Shown piece by piece: positions 54,395 through 63,111 of a DNA stretch of 64,000 nucleotides. Made by a program: the position numbers and the translations under genes. Source of the stretch: Williamsia sp. (lineage in GTDB: Bacteria > Bacteroidota > Bacteroidia > Chitinophagales > Chitinophagaceae); the NCBI GenBank assembly GCA_015069695.1, contig JADCRZ010000017.1:62001-126000 (forward strand), in the 5' to 3' direction. A model generated the notes under the pieces. It saw only the letters and a program-made list of their open reading frames with translations, searched no databases and was not told the DNA's origin. Numbering within the stretch: the stretch's first letter is position 1; each line of letters begins with the position of its first letter.

Positions 54395-56689
54395 TTAAAA
54401 AGCACGGGGGGTGGCGTTGAGTTGCGGAATGTATGGCTGTTGATAAAAGCGTTTACCGGTTGCTTTGAACAACGCGTTGGCCACTGCGCCGAAAACAGGT
54501 GGAAACGGTGGTTCGCCCAAACCGGTCGGGTCAATGTCATTTTGCACAAAATAAACGTCGATCTTCTTGGGGGCTTCGTGCATGCGGATGATCCGGTAGT
54601 CATAGAAATTTTTTTGCTCCACTGCTCCCCCTTTATGCGTTAAGCCCCCATAAAATGAATTTCCGATACCGTCCACAACGGCACCCTGAACCATGTTTGT
54701 TGCCGCATCGGGATTGATGACGATCCCGCAATCAATGGCACTGGTTACCCTTTCCACATAAGGTTGCCCGTCTCTCATCACCATGTCAACCACATGGGCT
54801 GCGTAGGAATTGTGGCAGAAATAAGCCGCAACACCCCGGTTGTACTTTTTGTTTTCCGCTTTGCCCCAGCCCGATTTTTCTTTCACCAGTTTTAATATGC
54901 CGGCATACCGGTCAGCATCATATTCGTTGTTCTTGCCTACTGGATTCTCCTTGGCTCTTTGTAAAAGTTCCAGCCTGAAATCTATTGGATCTTTACCCGC
55001 CGCTTCCGCCACCTCGTCCAAAAAGGATTGTTCTGCCGCCGCATTGAAGTTTGACCGGGGTGCCCGGAATGCGCCGATCGTAATATTGGATGGTATCTGC
55101 CAACCTTCAGCAAGGTAATTGTCAACCGTGCCGGCTGGAAACCTGTTGGCATGAACGGCATGTTCTGGAATGCCGCCGCCTTTCACATGAAAAGCGATTA
55201 AATTTTTCCTGGCATCCAGTGCCGCCCGGTAGGTAGCGGTGTACATAGGGCGGTAGATGCCATAGGTCATGTCGTCTTCGCGGGTGTAGATAAGCTTGAC
55301 AGGCGCTTTTACCCTTTTTGAAATAAGGGCCGCTTCATAGAGGTAATGTCCGTAGGCTCTCCGGCCAAAGCCTCCGCCCATACGGGTCAGCTGGATTTCA
55401 ATCTTGTCAGCCGGCAGGCCTAAAAGTTTTGCCAGCGTTGGCTCTGACCAGCCCGGGGCTTGCAGCGGTCCGGCCACGAGGGCTTTTTCATCTGTAACGT
55501 GGGCGAAGAAATTCATCGGTTCCATGCAATTGTGTGCTAAAAACGGGGCATTGTACGTGCGCTCAATGATTTGTGCAGCATGTTTAAAAGCCGTTTCCGG
55601 ATCGCCGTCCCGTCTTAATTGCTGGGCTGGTTTGCTTGCCCATTCCTGCATTTTTTCAAGCTGGGCACCTGTACTTTCAAGGTCCCCCGGAACAACAATC
55701 TCTCTTTTTCTACCCCCGCCTCCCATTGTGTCTTTGGTTTCGCCCGCAGGTTCCCACTCCGTTTTCAGTTTCTTGCGGGCCTTCATAACTTCCCAGGTAG
55801 TCTTGCCCACTACCACCAGCAAATCATTGAAGGTTCGTGTATCGAAACCACCCTGTTCAAAACCTTCCTCATATAATTTTTGGGTAAAAACATCTTTGAT
55901 GCCGGGCATTTGCAGGGTTTCGGATGCATCAAACGATTTCAGTTTCATGCCAAAAGCAGGCGGATGCGCTATCATCGCAATCAGCATTCCTTCCTGATGG
56001 TAATCCAATCCAAACAGCGGTTTGCCGGTAACGATCTTTAAACCCTCCACATTTTTCTTTGAATTGCGTACAACATGAAAGGTTTGAACATCTTTCAGCT
56101 TCACCTCTTTGGGTATAGGGATGCCTGCAGCTTTTGATGCAAATTCTCCGTACTTCCCGGACTTCATGCTTTTTGCATGAACGATCATTCCGGCATGGGT
56201 TGTCAATTCCTCCGCGGGCAGCTTCCAGGTTTCAGCCGCAGCCTGCATAAGCATATAGCGTGCTGCCGCGCCTGCTTCACGCAGTGGCTTCCAATACATC
56301 CGAACGGAATTGCTTCCGCCGGTAAATTGCGGCCCTAATTTCAGGCTGTCGTGCGGACCCATTTCGACCACTACATCCTTCCAGTCAGCATCCAGCTCTT
56401 CGGCAACGATCATGGGTAGCGAGGTCATCACATTTTGCCCGAACTCGGGATTTGGGTTCAGGATTTTTATGATGTTATCCGGCGTGATTTTGATATACCC
56501 GTTCAGCTCAGCCCATGCAGGAAGACCGGGATCGGTTTTGCCGGAAGATTTGAATGCTGACAACCAGGTAAAACTTATCATAAGCCCGCCGCCGGCGAGT
56601 GCTGTAGACTTCAGGAAAGATCGCCGGTTCATGGAATTTGTTTGATCTGTCATTTTCGGAAGGTTATTTTTGAAAAATGGTTTGGTCAT
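54395..56689 (-). CDS. Molybdopterin subunit, xanthine dehydrogenase/isoquinoline 1-oxidoreductase beta family, Tat exported
   Basis: A 764-aa protein. Starts at 56689, 56653 (MTDQTN) or 56632 (MNRRSFLKSTALAGGG) are possible. The latter two keep the twin-arginine signal MNRRSFLKSTALAGGGLMIS. The MoCo-binding family motifs include NPNPEFGQNVMTSLPMIVAE, TRMGGGFGRRAYGHYLYEAA, GAFRAPRSNF and ERVTSAIDCGIVINPDAA near the end. Unlike cytosolic xanthine dehydrogenases it lacks a FAD subunit gene here, as usual for the isoquinoline-type/periplasmic enzymes. It hydroxylates an N-heterocycle or oxidises an aldehyde; the substrate is unknown. It is the first gene of the operon and divergent from an AraC regulator. 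Confidence 0.9.
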   Translation of the reverse strand: MTKPFFKNNLPKMTDQTNSMNRRSFLKSTALAGGGLMISFTWLSAFKSSGKTDPGLPAWAELNGYIKITPDNIIKILNPNPEFGQNVMTSLPMIVAEELDADWKDVVVEMGPHDSLKLGPQFTGGSNSVRMYWKPLREAGAAARYMLMQAAAETWKLPAEELTTHAGMIVHAKSMKSGKYGEFASKAAGIPIPKEVKLKDVQTFHVVRNSKKNVEGLKIVTGKPLFGLDYHQEGMLIAMIAHPPAFGMKLKSFDASETLQMPGIKDVFTQKLYEEGFEQGGFDTRTFNDLLVVVGKTTWEVMKARKKLKTEWEPAGETKDTMGGGGRKREIVVPGDLESTGAQLEKMQEWASKPAQQLRRDGDPETAFKHAAQIIERTYNAPFLAHNCMEPMNFFAHVTDEKALVAGPLQAPGWSEPTLAKLLGLPADKIEIQLTRMGGGFGRRAYGHYLYEAALISKRVKAPVKLIYTREDDMTYGIYRPMYTATYRAALDARKNLIAFHVKGGGIPEHAVHANRFPAGTVDNYLAEGWQIPSNITIGAFRAPRSNFNAAAEQSFLDEVAEAAGKDPIDFRLELLQRAKENPVGKNNEYDADRYAGILKLVKEKSGWGKAENKKYNRGVAAYFCHNSYAAHVVDMVMRDGQPYVERVTSAIDCGIVINPDAATNMVQGAVVDGIGNSFYGGLTHKGGAVEQKNFYDYRIIRMHEAPKKIDVYFVQNDIDPTGLGEPPFPPVFGAVANALFKATGKRFYQQPYIPQLNATPRAF

Positions 56690-57158
56690 GTGCGGTCAGG
56701 TTAAATATACAAACTTTCCAAGTGCTCTTTGTCTCATGCAGGTTTCCTGACGTCACGGCCTTTTTAATCCTGTCCAACCTTGCTTTCTTTGGATCAGGTT
56801 TGCCAACAGCAGGCCCATCCGGTTGAAACTCGATCTGCTCCTATTTTGCTGGATCGTATACGGGCTACGTGCTTAATCCGCTGCCGTTTGGATACCCGGT
56901 TTTTGCATAATTTGACCGGCAGGTATTTATCCTCCCCGCAACTTCCTGGCCTTCTTGCAAATACAACTATTGTTCTTTTTTTTGATATTTGGGTACAATC
57001 AATCATATTCTGGAAGCAGGGCACGAAGTTCCCTGCTTTTTCCCGGCCGGCATGTATACAGATTCCGGTTTCTCTTACCAATATTGCTGGTTGGCGGTGT
57101 GCCCATCAAGCAGAGGCTTGCAAAAGCACTAATTTTAGACTCGGTAAAACAACAGTGC
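56690..57158. other. Divergent control region between the oxidoreductase operon and AraC
   Basis: About 470 bases with the promoters of two divergent units. TATATTTA on the minus strand about 16 bases before the first ATG resembles a -7 box without the G. Copy B of the direct repeat (57055-57089) is near the AraC start. Short frames here are not convincing genes. Confidence 0.4.
57055..57089 (+). repeat. Imperfect direct repeat, copy B
   Basis: Partner of 53124-53158: TATACAGATTCCGG is identical for 14 bases, then TACCAAT-TTGCTG is nearly identical, with 6 mismatches in 35. It lies about 70 bases before the AraC ATG. One frame through both copies keeps VYRFR...LPILL, so it may have been part of a translated leader. 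Confidence 0.5.
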
Positions 57159-58058
57159 ATGGATAACCTGCGACGGTTTGAGATTATCAGTGATTACAAT
57201 GCCTTCAACAACAACGAAACGCTGCACCCGTTGGTGAGTGTGGTGGATTTGTCGAAGGCAGCCCCAAGACAAGGTTCCCGCATGTATTTCGGCTTCTACA
57301 CAGTCTTCTTAAAAGAGGTAAAATGCGGTGATCTGATTTATGGAAGACACACGTATGACTACCAGGAAGGAACGTTGGTTTTTCTTGGTCCGGGTCAGGT
57401 GGCAGGCGTGAACAGCAACGGCGAAACATACCAGCCGAAAGGCTATGCACTGGTGTTTCATCCTGATCTGATACACGGCACTTCACTTGGACGGCATATA
57501 CAAGAATATACTTTTTTCAGCTATCAATCCGATGAAGCATTGCATCTCTCGGAGCGGGAACAGAAGATTGTATTGGATTGTTTTTCCAAGATAGCGTATG
57601 AATTAGACCATGCGATAGATAAGCACAGCAAAAAGCTTATCGTGGATAATATTGAATTGTTCCTGAACTATTGTGTCCGTTTTTACGACCGGCAGTTTAT
57701 TACCCGCGAGAATGCACACCAAGGAATCATGGAAAGGTTTGAAATCTTGTTGAGCAATTATTTTCAAACTGACAAACCACAGCATATCGGACTACCTTCC
57801 GTAGCTTATTGCGCCAAAGAACTGCACTTATCAGCCAGCTATTTTGGCGACCTGGTCAAAAAAGAAACGGGCAAAACAGCGCAGGTTTACATACAGGAGA
57901 AAATAATCCATGTGGCGAAGGAAAGAATATTCGATCACAGTAAATCAGTTAGCCAAATTGCGTATGAACTTGGCTTCAGATATCCCCAACACTTTACCCG
58001 TTTATTCAAACAACGGGTTGGGCAATCGCCCAATGAATACAGGAGTTCGCTGAATTAG
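57159..58058 (+). CDS. AraC-family transcriptional regulator next to the oxidoreductase operon
   Basis: A 299-aa protein from the ATG at 57159 (MDNLRRFEIIS). A longer frame from 56955 would add 68 residues that do not look like the family. The N-terminal region (about 1-170) is cupin-like (YDYQEGTLVFLGPGQVAG). The C-terminal region holds the AraC double HTH: KELHLSASYFGDLVKKETG and ISQIAYELGF-like VSQIAYELGFRYPQHFTRLF with GQSPNEYR. It probably controls the divergent operon in response to its substrate or product. Five bases later the next gene starts. Confidence 0.88.
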   Translation: MDNLRRFEIISDYNAFNNNETLHPLVSVVDLSKAAPRQGSRMYFGFYTVFLKEVKCGDLIYGRHTYDYQEGTLVFLGPGQVAGVNSNGETYQPKGYALVFHPDLIHGTSLGRHIQEYTFFSYQSDEALHLSEREQKIVLDCFSKIAYELDHAIDKHSKKLIVDNIELFLNYCVRFYDRQFITRENAHQGIMERFEILLSNYFQTDKPQHIGLPSVAYCAKELHLSASYFGDLVKKETGKTAQVYIQEKIIHVAKERIFDHSKSVSQIAYELGFRYPQHFTRLFKQRVGQSPNEYRSSLN

Positions 58059-58062
58059 CGAT

Positions 58063-58659
58063 ATGAAAGATCTTGCGTCGGATTATGCAACAAGCTTTTA
58101 CGCTTTGCAAGTTACATACCTGTGGGACTACAGTTCTATTACGAGCAACCAGCTGAAAAACGCCACCGTAACTCTTACCCTGCCACCGCTGATGCGCGAA
58201 GTCTTTGCCGCCATCTTGCCCAAACCAAAAGGCTACGAGTTTGAGCCACTGCCGGACGCAACAGGGACAAACATTCATTTTTTTACCGCGGAAGCAGACA
58301 TCCTAAGAGAGCTGCCCCTCATTATTAGCTACTACATGCAGGCCAACCTGAAGTTCTCGATTAAAAATGATGCAAGGAATCTAATGAGTAATCAGTCAGT
58401 AAGGAAAGAAGTAACTAGCGTGATCAAATTTCTTGATCCTTCATTTGCAAAAGGCGATACAGCAGTTATTTCGTTTACCAAAGCTCTCGGGTCACACTTT
58501 CAATACTTCGTTTCAGATCAACTTCAACGAGGAGACGCAAAAATTTTTTATAAAAGATCAGGAACATTTGTTGATACTATTTTTCACAGATTTGAACGTT
58601 ACGGAGAACATGGGGACCGTTTTTATTATTTGCCCGGTAAAAGATCTTTCTTTTCGTGA
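58063..58659 (+). CDS. Unrecognised 198-aa protein cotranscribed with AraC
   Basis: The ATG at 58063 lies four bases after the AraC stop (58058), so the two are likely translated from one mRNA. The composition is protein-like with alternating hydrophobic and polar residues (SSITSNQLKNATVTLTLP, MREVFAAILPKPKGYEFEPL, SIKNDARNLMSNQSVRKEV). No signal peptide or transmembrane helix is seen. The last ~30 residues (GTFVDTIFHRFERYGEHGDR) are less convincing. I recognise no family. A frame in another phase overlaps the 3' half (58433-58681) but looks less plausible. Function unknown; an accessory to the regulator or to the oxidoreductase is possible. Confidence 0.5.
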   Translation: MKDLASDYATSFYALQVTYLWDYSSITSNQLKNATVTLTLPPLMREVFAAILPKPKGYEFEPLPDATGTNIHFFTAEADILRELPLIISYYMQANLKFSIKNDARNLMSNQSVRKEVTSVIKFLDPSFAKGDTAVISFTKALGSHFQYFVSDQLQRGDAKIFYKRSGTFVDTIFHRFERYGEHGDRFYYLPGKRSFFS

Positions 58660-58756
58660 TGGAAAGATCGGGAATCATTGATCATGTAGGAATGCCAACG
58701 CGTAATCACTATGCTGAGTACCTGATAGAGGCAAGAAAATTATCAAGTATAAAGAA

Positions 58757-59090
58757 TTACTTAAGCACTTCATGCAAGCCTGGGCCAGTCAGCAAATGAA
58801 CGATCGATGCCACGCCTTCGGTCGGATGATCCGTCAGATGCCTGTCCATTTTGTTCATCCTCTGTACATTCTCCGGTTTTTCAGACACCGGCTTGTAATA
58901 AAGCTTTCTTCTGTTGGTACTCAGCAAATCACACTTCCTACGAATGGAGGCCTTTTCAGACCGGGGCTAACCAGTTCTATCCTTTGATCTGTATTCCCAG
59001 TTTGGTGCAACTTTTTTTTAAAATTTCATTTTCTACTTTGAGCTGGCCTATCTTGCAGTGGTAGAATAAAGCCGGGCGGCATCAAAATAG
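58757..59090 (-). mobile_element. IS3-family insertion sequence remnant (OrfA end plus OrfB start)
   Basis: On the minus strand a frame gives IGQLKVENEILKK then a stop, the C-terminal end of an IS3-type OrfA leucine-zipper protein. A second frame continues with CDLLSTNRRKLYYKPV and LTDHPTEGVASIVHLL, the N-terminal part of OrfB with its standard HTH_21-like region. Frame breaks occur (a stop after OrfA, a shift near 59060) and the DDE catalytic part is missing; the frame ends in a stop near 58757. No terminal repeats can be seen. It is a decayed piece of an IS3 element and is not mobile on its own. Confidence 0.7.
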
Positions 59091-59271
59091 TCCAATTTTT
59101 TACTTTATCGCGGTCTGTCCTTGGGGGGTACTTCACCCGCACCGCGTAAAAATATGTCAAAAGTATACGTTTTGTTTTTGCACCTTTAGGAACGGGCAAA
59201 AGATGGTTATGCGAGGCTGGCCCCCGTGCGATCGTTTGCTCCGGATGGGTCTGTTTTATAAAAATAAATTC

Positions 59272-61575
59272 ATGATGAAATTTTTTTCAGTTGCTCTTTC
59301 TGCATTACTTCTCGGTGGCAACGCCTTTTCGCAGCAACAAAACCTTGTCCCCTTTGTCAAGCCCATTATCGGCACCCAACGCATGGGCCATACGTATCCC
59401 GGGGCCACAGTGCCTTTTGGTGCGGTGCAATTAAGCCCCGATACGGATACGGTACCCTACGAGGTCAATGGACGGTACAACCCTGAAGTTTACAAGTATT
59501 GCGCCGGTTACCAGTATGACGACAAAACCATCGTTGGCTTCAGCCATACGCACTTCAGCGGCACAGGCCACAGCGACCTGGGCGACTTTCTGGTTATGCC
59601 CACCGTTGGTGAGTTAAAGCTCAATCCCGGCACAGCCGACAAGCCCCGTAGCGGCTTCCGTTCCGCGTTTTCGCATAACAACGAAACGGCAGAAGCCGGT
59701 TATTACAAAGTCAGATTGGATGACTACAATATCCTGGCAGAACTGACGGCGACGAACCGCGTAGGCTTTCATCAATACACCTTTCCCAAGTCTGACGAAG
59801 CACACATTATCCTCGATCTGATGTCGGGCATTTACAATTACGAAGATAAAAACGTGTGGACGTTTCTACGGGTGGAGAACGATACACTTGTTACCGGCTA
59901 CCGTCAGACATCCGGTTGGGCCCGTACACGGACCGTGTATTTCGCACTGGCCTTTTCCAAACCCTTTGTTGCTTACGGCAACCGCAATTACTCGCGGCGG
60001 CAGACCTACCGCGGCTTCTGGGGAAAGTGGGACCAAAGCAAGGATTTTCCTGATCTTGCAGGCCGGCAGTTACGGGCTTATTTTGATTTCAAAACCGGCG
60101 AGGGCGAGAAGATAAAGCTCAAGTTCGCCCTGTCTGGTGTAAGCACCGAAGGAGCACGCTTGAATCTTCGTACCGAAGCGCCAGGCTGGGATTTCGAACA
60201 GATAAAAACAGCTGCTCAACAAAGCTGGAACCGTGAGTTGAACAAGATCATCGTTGATGCCAGCAGGGAGGAGAAGGAAAATTTTTACACGGCCATGTAC
60301 CATGCCTTCATCAATCCAACCCAGTTCATGGATGTGGATGGGAAGTATCGTGGTTTGGATCAAAATGTTCACCAGGCAAAAGGATTTACCAACTACACCA
60401 CTTTTTCGTTGTGGGACACGCACCGCGCCCTGCATCCCTTGTTCAGTATCATTCAGCCAAAGCGCAACGCCGATATGGTGAAATCCATGCTGGCGCATTA
60501 CGACCAAAGTGCCGAACACATGCTACCCGTCTGGAGCCATTATGCCAATGAAAACTGGTGCATGACGGGGTATCACAGCGTGTCGGTTCTGGCCGATGCT
60601 GTCATAAAAGGAGCAACTTCCTTTGATGCAGCCAAAGCCCTGGAGGCTTGTGTCACAACTGCGCGCCACCGCAGCTACGAAGGCGTCGGTTTGTATATGG
60701 ACAGGGGCTACATTCCGGCAGACAAAAATGGTTCAGCAACATCCACCACACAGGAATATGCCTACGACGACTGGTGCATTGCCCAACTGGCAAAAAAGCT
60801 GGGTCGCACCGCCATCTACAATGAGTTTATGCAACGGTCGCAGAACTACAAAAACGTGTTTGATCCTTCCGTAGGCTTTATGCGCGCCCGTTTAAGCGAT
60901 GGCAGTTTTAAAAAAGGTTTTGATCCGCTGAGCACGGCCAACCAAGGCTTTATCGAGGGCAACTCCTGGAACTACAGCTTGTACGTGCCCCATGATCCAA
61001 AGACCCTGGTGCAGCTGATGGGCGGCAACCGGCGCATGCGCGAACACCTCGATAGTCTGTTTACGATGGAATTGCCCGACAAGTTTTTTGCCGAAACCGA
61101 AGACATCACCCGCGATGGCATCATTGGCGGGTACGTGCACGGCAACGAGCCTTCGCACCATGTGGCGTATTTGTACAACTTTACCGATCAGCCCTGGAAA
61201 ACCGGCGAACGGACACGGATGATCCTGAAACACCAGTACAAGCCTACACCCGATGGACTGGGCGGCAACGATGATTGCGGTCAGATGAGCGCCTGGTACA
61301 TTTTCAGTTCGCTTGGTTTTTACCCGGTGGCACCGGGTTCCGACCGCTACGATATTGGCAGTCCGGCAGTCAACCACGCGGTGCTGAAATTGGAGAACGG
61401 CAAGCTATTTGAAATTTCAACCATCAACCAAAGCGATCACAACGTGTGGGTCAAAAGTATTGCGCTCAACGGTAAACCGCTGAACCGGCGATACATTACA
61501 CACAGCGAAATCATGCAGGGCGGAAGGATGGTGTTTACCCTGAGCGCCGAACCCCCAAACCAGGCCGCTTTCTAA
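59272..61575 (+). CDS. GH92-family alpha-mannosidase, exported
   Basis: A 767-aa protein from the ATG at 59272 (or 59275). The frame upstream to 59203 adds a 23-residue non-family lead. Signal peptide MMKFFSVALSALLLGGNAFS. GH92 signatures are FVKPIIGTQRMGHTYPGATVPFG, KTIVGFSHTHFSGTGHSDLG, TSTTQEYAYDDWCIAQLA, IEGNSWNYSLYVPHD, GYVHGNEPSHHVAYLYN and NDDCGQMSAWYIFSSLGFYPV. These enzymes are calcium-dependent exo-alpha-1,2-mannosidases. Likely substrate: alpha-mannan or N-glycan-type mannose chains. No SusCD pair is adjacent, so it may act with a distant PUL. The IS3 remnant lies just upstream. Confidence 0.95.
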   Translation: MMKFFSVALSALLLGGNAFSQQQNLVPFVKPIIGTQRMGHTYPGATVPFGAVQLSPDTDTVPYEVNGRYNPEVYKYCAGYQYDDKTIVGFSHTHFSGTGHSDLGDFLVMPTVGELKLNPGTADKPRSGFRSAFSHNNETAEAGYYKVRLDDYNILAELTATNRVGFHQYTFPKSDEAHIILDLMSGIYNYEDKNVWTFLRVENDTLVTGYRQTSGWARTRTVYFALAFSKPFVAYGNRNYSRRQTYRGFWGKWDQSKDFPDLAGRQLRAYFDFKTGEGEKIKLKFALSGVSTEGARLNLRTEAPGWDFEQIKTAAQQSWNRELNKIIVDASREEKENFYTAMYHAFINPTQFMDVDGKYRGLDQNVHQAKGFTNYTTFSLWDTHRALHPLFSIIQPKRNADMVKSMLAHYDQSAEHMLPVWSHYANENWCMTGYHSVSVLADAVIKGATSFDAAKALEACVTTARHRSYEGVGLYMDRGYIPADKNGSATSTTQEYAYDDWCIAQLAKKLGRTAIYNEFMQRSQNYKNVFDPSVGFMRARLSDGSFKKGFDPLSTANQGFIEGNSWNYSLYVPHDPKTLVQLMGGNRRMREHLDSLFTMELPDKFFAETEDITRDGIIGGYVHGNEPSHHVAYLYNFTDQPWKTGERTRMILKHQYKPTPDGLGGNDDCGQMSAWYIFSSLGFYPVAPGSDRYDIGSPAVNHAVLKLENGKLFEISTINQSDHNVWVKSIALNGKPLNRRYITHSEIMQGGRMVFTLSAEPPNQAAF

Positions 61576-61898
61576 GCGTGAAGGAGCGCCTTTTCCCAGC
61601 CATCAGGATGTACAGTTGCTAAAGTAAAAAACGAATAGTTTCAGGATGAACATAAAGCATTTGTCTCGAACGAAGGTTTGTTACTTTGCTGGTTTGAACC
61701 TTTTTCAAACACGATCAATGCACAAAAGCCATACACCAATTCATTTTCCAATCCGAAAGCCTGGGCAAGGTCTTCTTTGGAATGCTGGTTGCCAGTTGCA
61801 ACACCGCATCACCAGGCATTCGTTGCATTGATCAGTTCGCTTTTGATAAAAAGATCTGCCTCTTCAACTTCTAGTTTCTCGTTCACAAGAATCTTGCT
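61576..61898. other. Gap after GH92 with a possible decayed minus-strand frame
   Basis: A minus-strand frame from about 61898 to a stop at 61641-61643 reads LVNEKLEVEEADLFIKSELI, then NATNAW, an in-frame TGA, and HSKEDLAQAFGLENELVYGF. It has coding-like composition but I recognise no family, and the TGA breaks it. This suggests a second decayed gene convergent with the oxidase remnant to its right. The plus strand has nothing convincing. Confidence 0.35.
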
Positions 61899-62323
61899 GT
61901 TCTGTGCAGAACGCGTGAGTGCCACTATGGAAATCGACCGGCCGGGTGAAGATAGATCATGTGGTGTCATGTGCCGATGCCGGTACCATTGTTAGTACTT
62001 AAACAGTTGCCAGCCAGGTGATGGGTGGTGCTGTGGGTGGTATTGGTATGGTCCTGAAGGAAGACCTGGAGATCGACAATTGCTTTCGAAGGCTTGTCAA
62101 CAACAACCTGGCCGACTATCTGTGCCGGTAAATGCCGATATTCCCCATGTGGATGTGTTGTTCGTGAATAAAAAGGCCCCTTACATCAACCCAATGGTAA
62201 AAAGGTTTGGGCGAGATTGCGCTTGTTGGTGTGGCCCCCTAGGATGCCAATGCCGCATTTAATGCAACTGGCAAACGCATCAGATCTCTGCCTATTACAT
62301 TGGATAAATTGATGGAGAGTTAA
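61899..62323 (+). pseudogene. Decayed xanthine-dehydrogenase/aldehyde-oxidase molybdopterin subunit 3' end
   Basis: Three plus-strand frames must be joined. RVSATMEIDRPG, then VKIDHVVSCADAGTIVS with an in-frame TAA, then VASQVMGGAVGGIGMVLKED and NNNLADYL. After a shift, VPVNADIPHVDVLFVNKK and INPM; after another shift, GLGEIALVGVAP, a TAG, then NAAFNATGKRIRSLPITLDK with a stop at 62321. This is the C-terminal quarter of the XDH/PaoC-type molybdenum subunit (VPVNADIPHxDVxFV, GxGEIAxVGVA, LPITxDKL). At least two frameshifts and two stops make it non-functional. It differs in sequence from the intact subunit at 54.4-56.7 kb, so it is not a local duplicate. Confidence 0.72.
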
Positions 62324-63111
62324 GATAATGGGTAGATTTTATTACTTGGGTATTGAGATAGCGCGGCCCATTTGCGATATATTTTCGATGGACTGCAAAA
62401 AGGATTTGTCACGCCTGCTAACGTGTTAAAAACGGAGTTTTGAAAAAGATTTTTTCAAAAGAGTTAACGGTTTTTTTCCCGCAAAAACGTTACCAGCCAA
62501 CCCTCTACAAACGCTAAAAGCCGCTACACTAGCGGCTTTCATAAAAACAAAGGGTGATCCCGAAAGGGAGGCTGATCAGATCCGGATGAAAGAGGGTATT
62601 CCTGTGAATATTGAGGTGGTTGCCTCACTGAAAGAGATCGCCGGATAAACCGGCGTCAGACCCGGGTAGATGTCCATCTTTAGCGTATAAACCAACAGAA
62701 GTAAACTTGCCCCAGGATGCATAAACTGTAAAATATCCCCCAAAATGAGTGATGTCCCCTATTGTGGAAGGAGCTATATTAGCAGCATTGATCCGCCCGC
62801 TGAAGTGTGCGCCCGGGCTGTTGGTTGGCCTTCAGAATGGTTCACTTTGGTGAATGACCGCGTAGACTGTTTTTGGGTACAACAAAACCAAATACAAACC
62901 CTTTTTAGTGATCAGGTGCAGCGCAGCTCAATATACTACACGTAAAAATCAGCTGGCGGACAGAGAAAAAATGCAATGATACCGGGGAGCTTTAAATGCA
63001 TCGAAGCTTCTTGATCTTTCCCTGTGAAAATCCATCCCGGAGACAGCCGCTGGCTGTTCTTGAGAAATCCCGGTTTTATAAATTATTTTTTTAGCGTTAA
63101 AAGACCACCAC
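62324..63111. other. ~790-base stretch without an intact gene
   Basis: It begins with AT-rich sequence, then a hairpin (62517-62539). After the hairpin, GDPEREADQIRMKEGIPVN and EVVASLKEIAG ending in TAA near 62648 could be the very last residues of a malate/lactate-type (Ldh-2) dehydrogenase, but this match is weak. A minus-strand open stretch (SGRINAANIAPSTIGDITHF, GGYFTVYASWGKFTSVGLY) crosses the same area; neither is convincing as a gene. The last 170 bases hold the promoter of the delta-60 gene. Confidence 0.35.
62517..62539. terminator. Perfect 10-bp hairpin, possible terminator
   Basis: AAAGCCGCTA, loop CAC, TAGCGGCTTT. The right end is CTTTC with a short T run, so it is only moderately terminator-like. 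It lies after the oxidase remnant (plus strand). Confidence 0.5.

Noticed and set aside
62745-62945. 66-codon plus-strand frame before the delta-60 gene
   Set aside because: Composition is random-like and an equally open minus-strand frame crosses the same bases, so neither is well supported.
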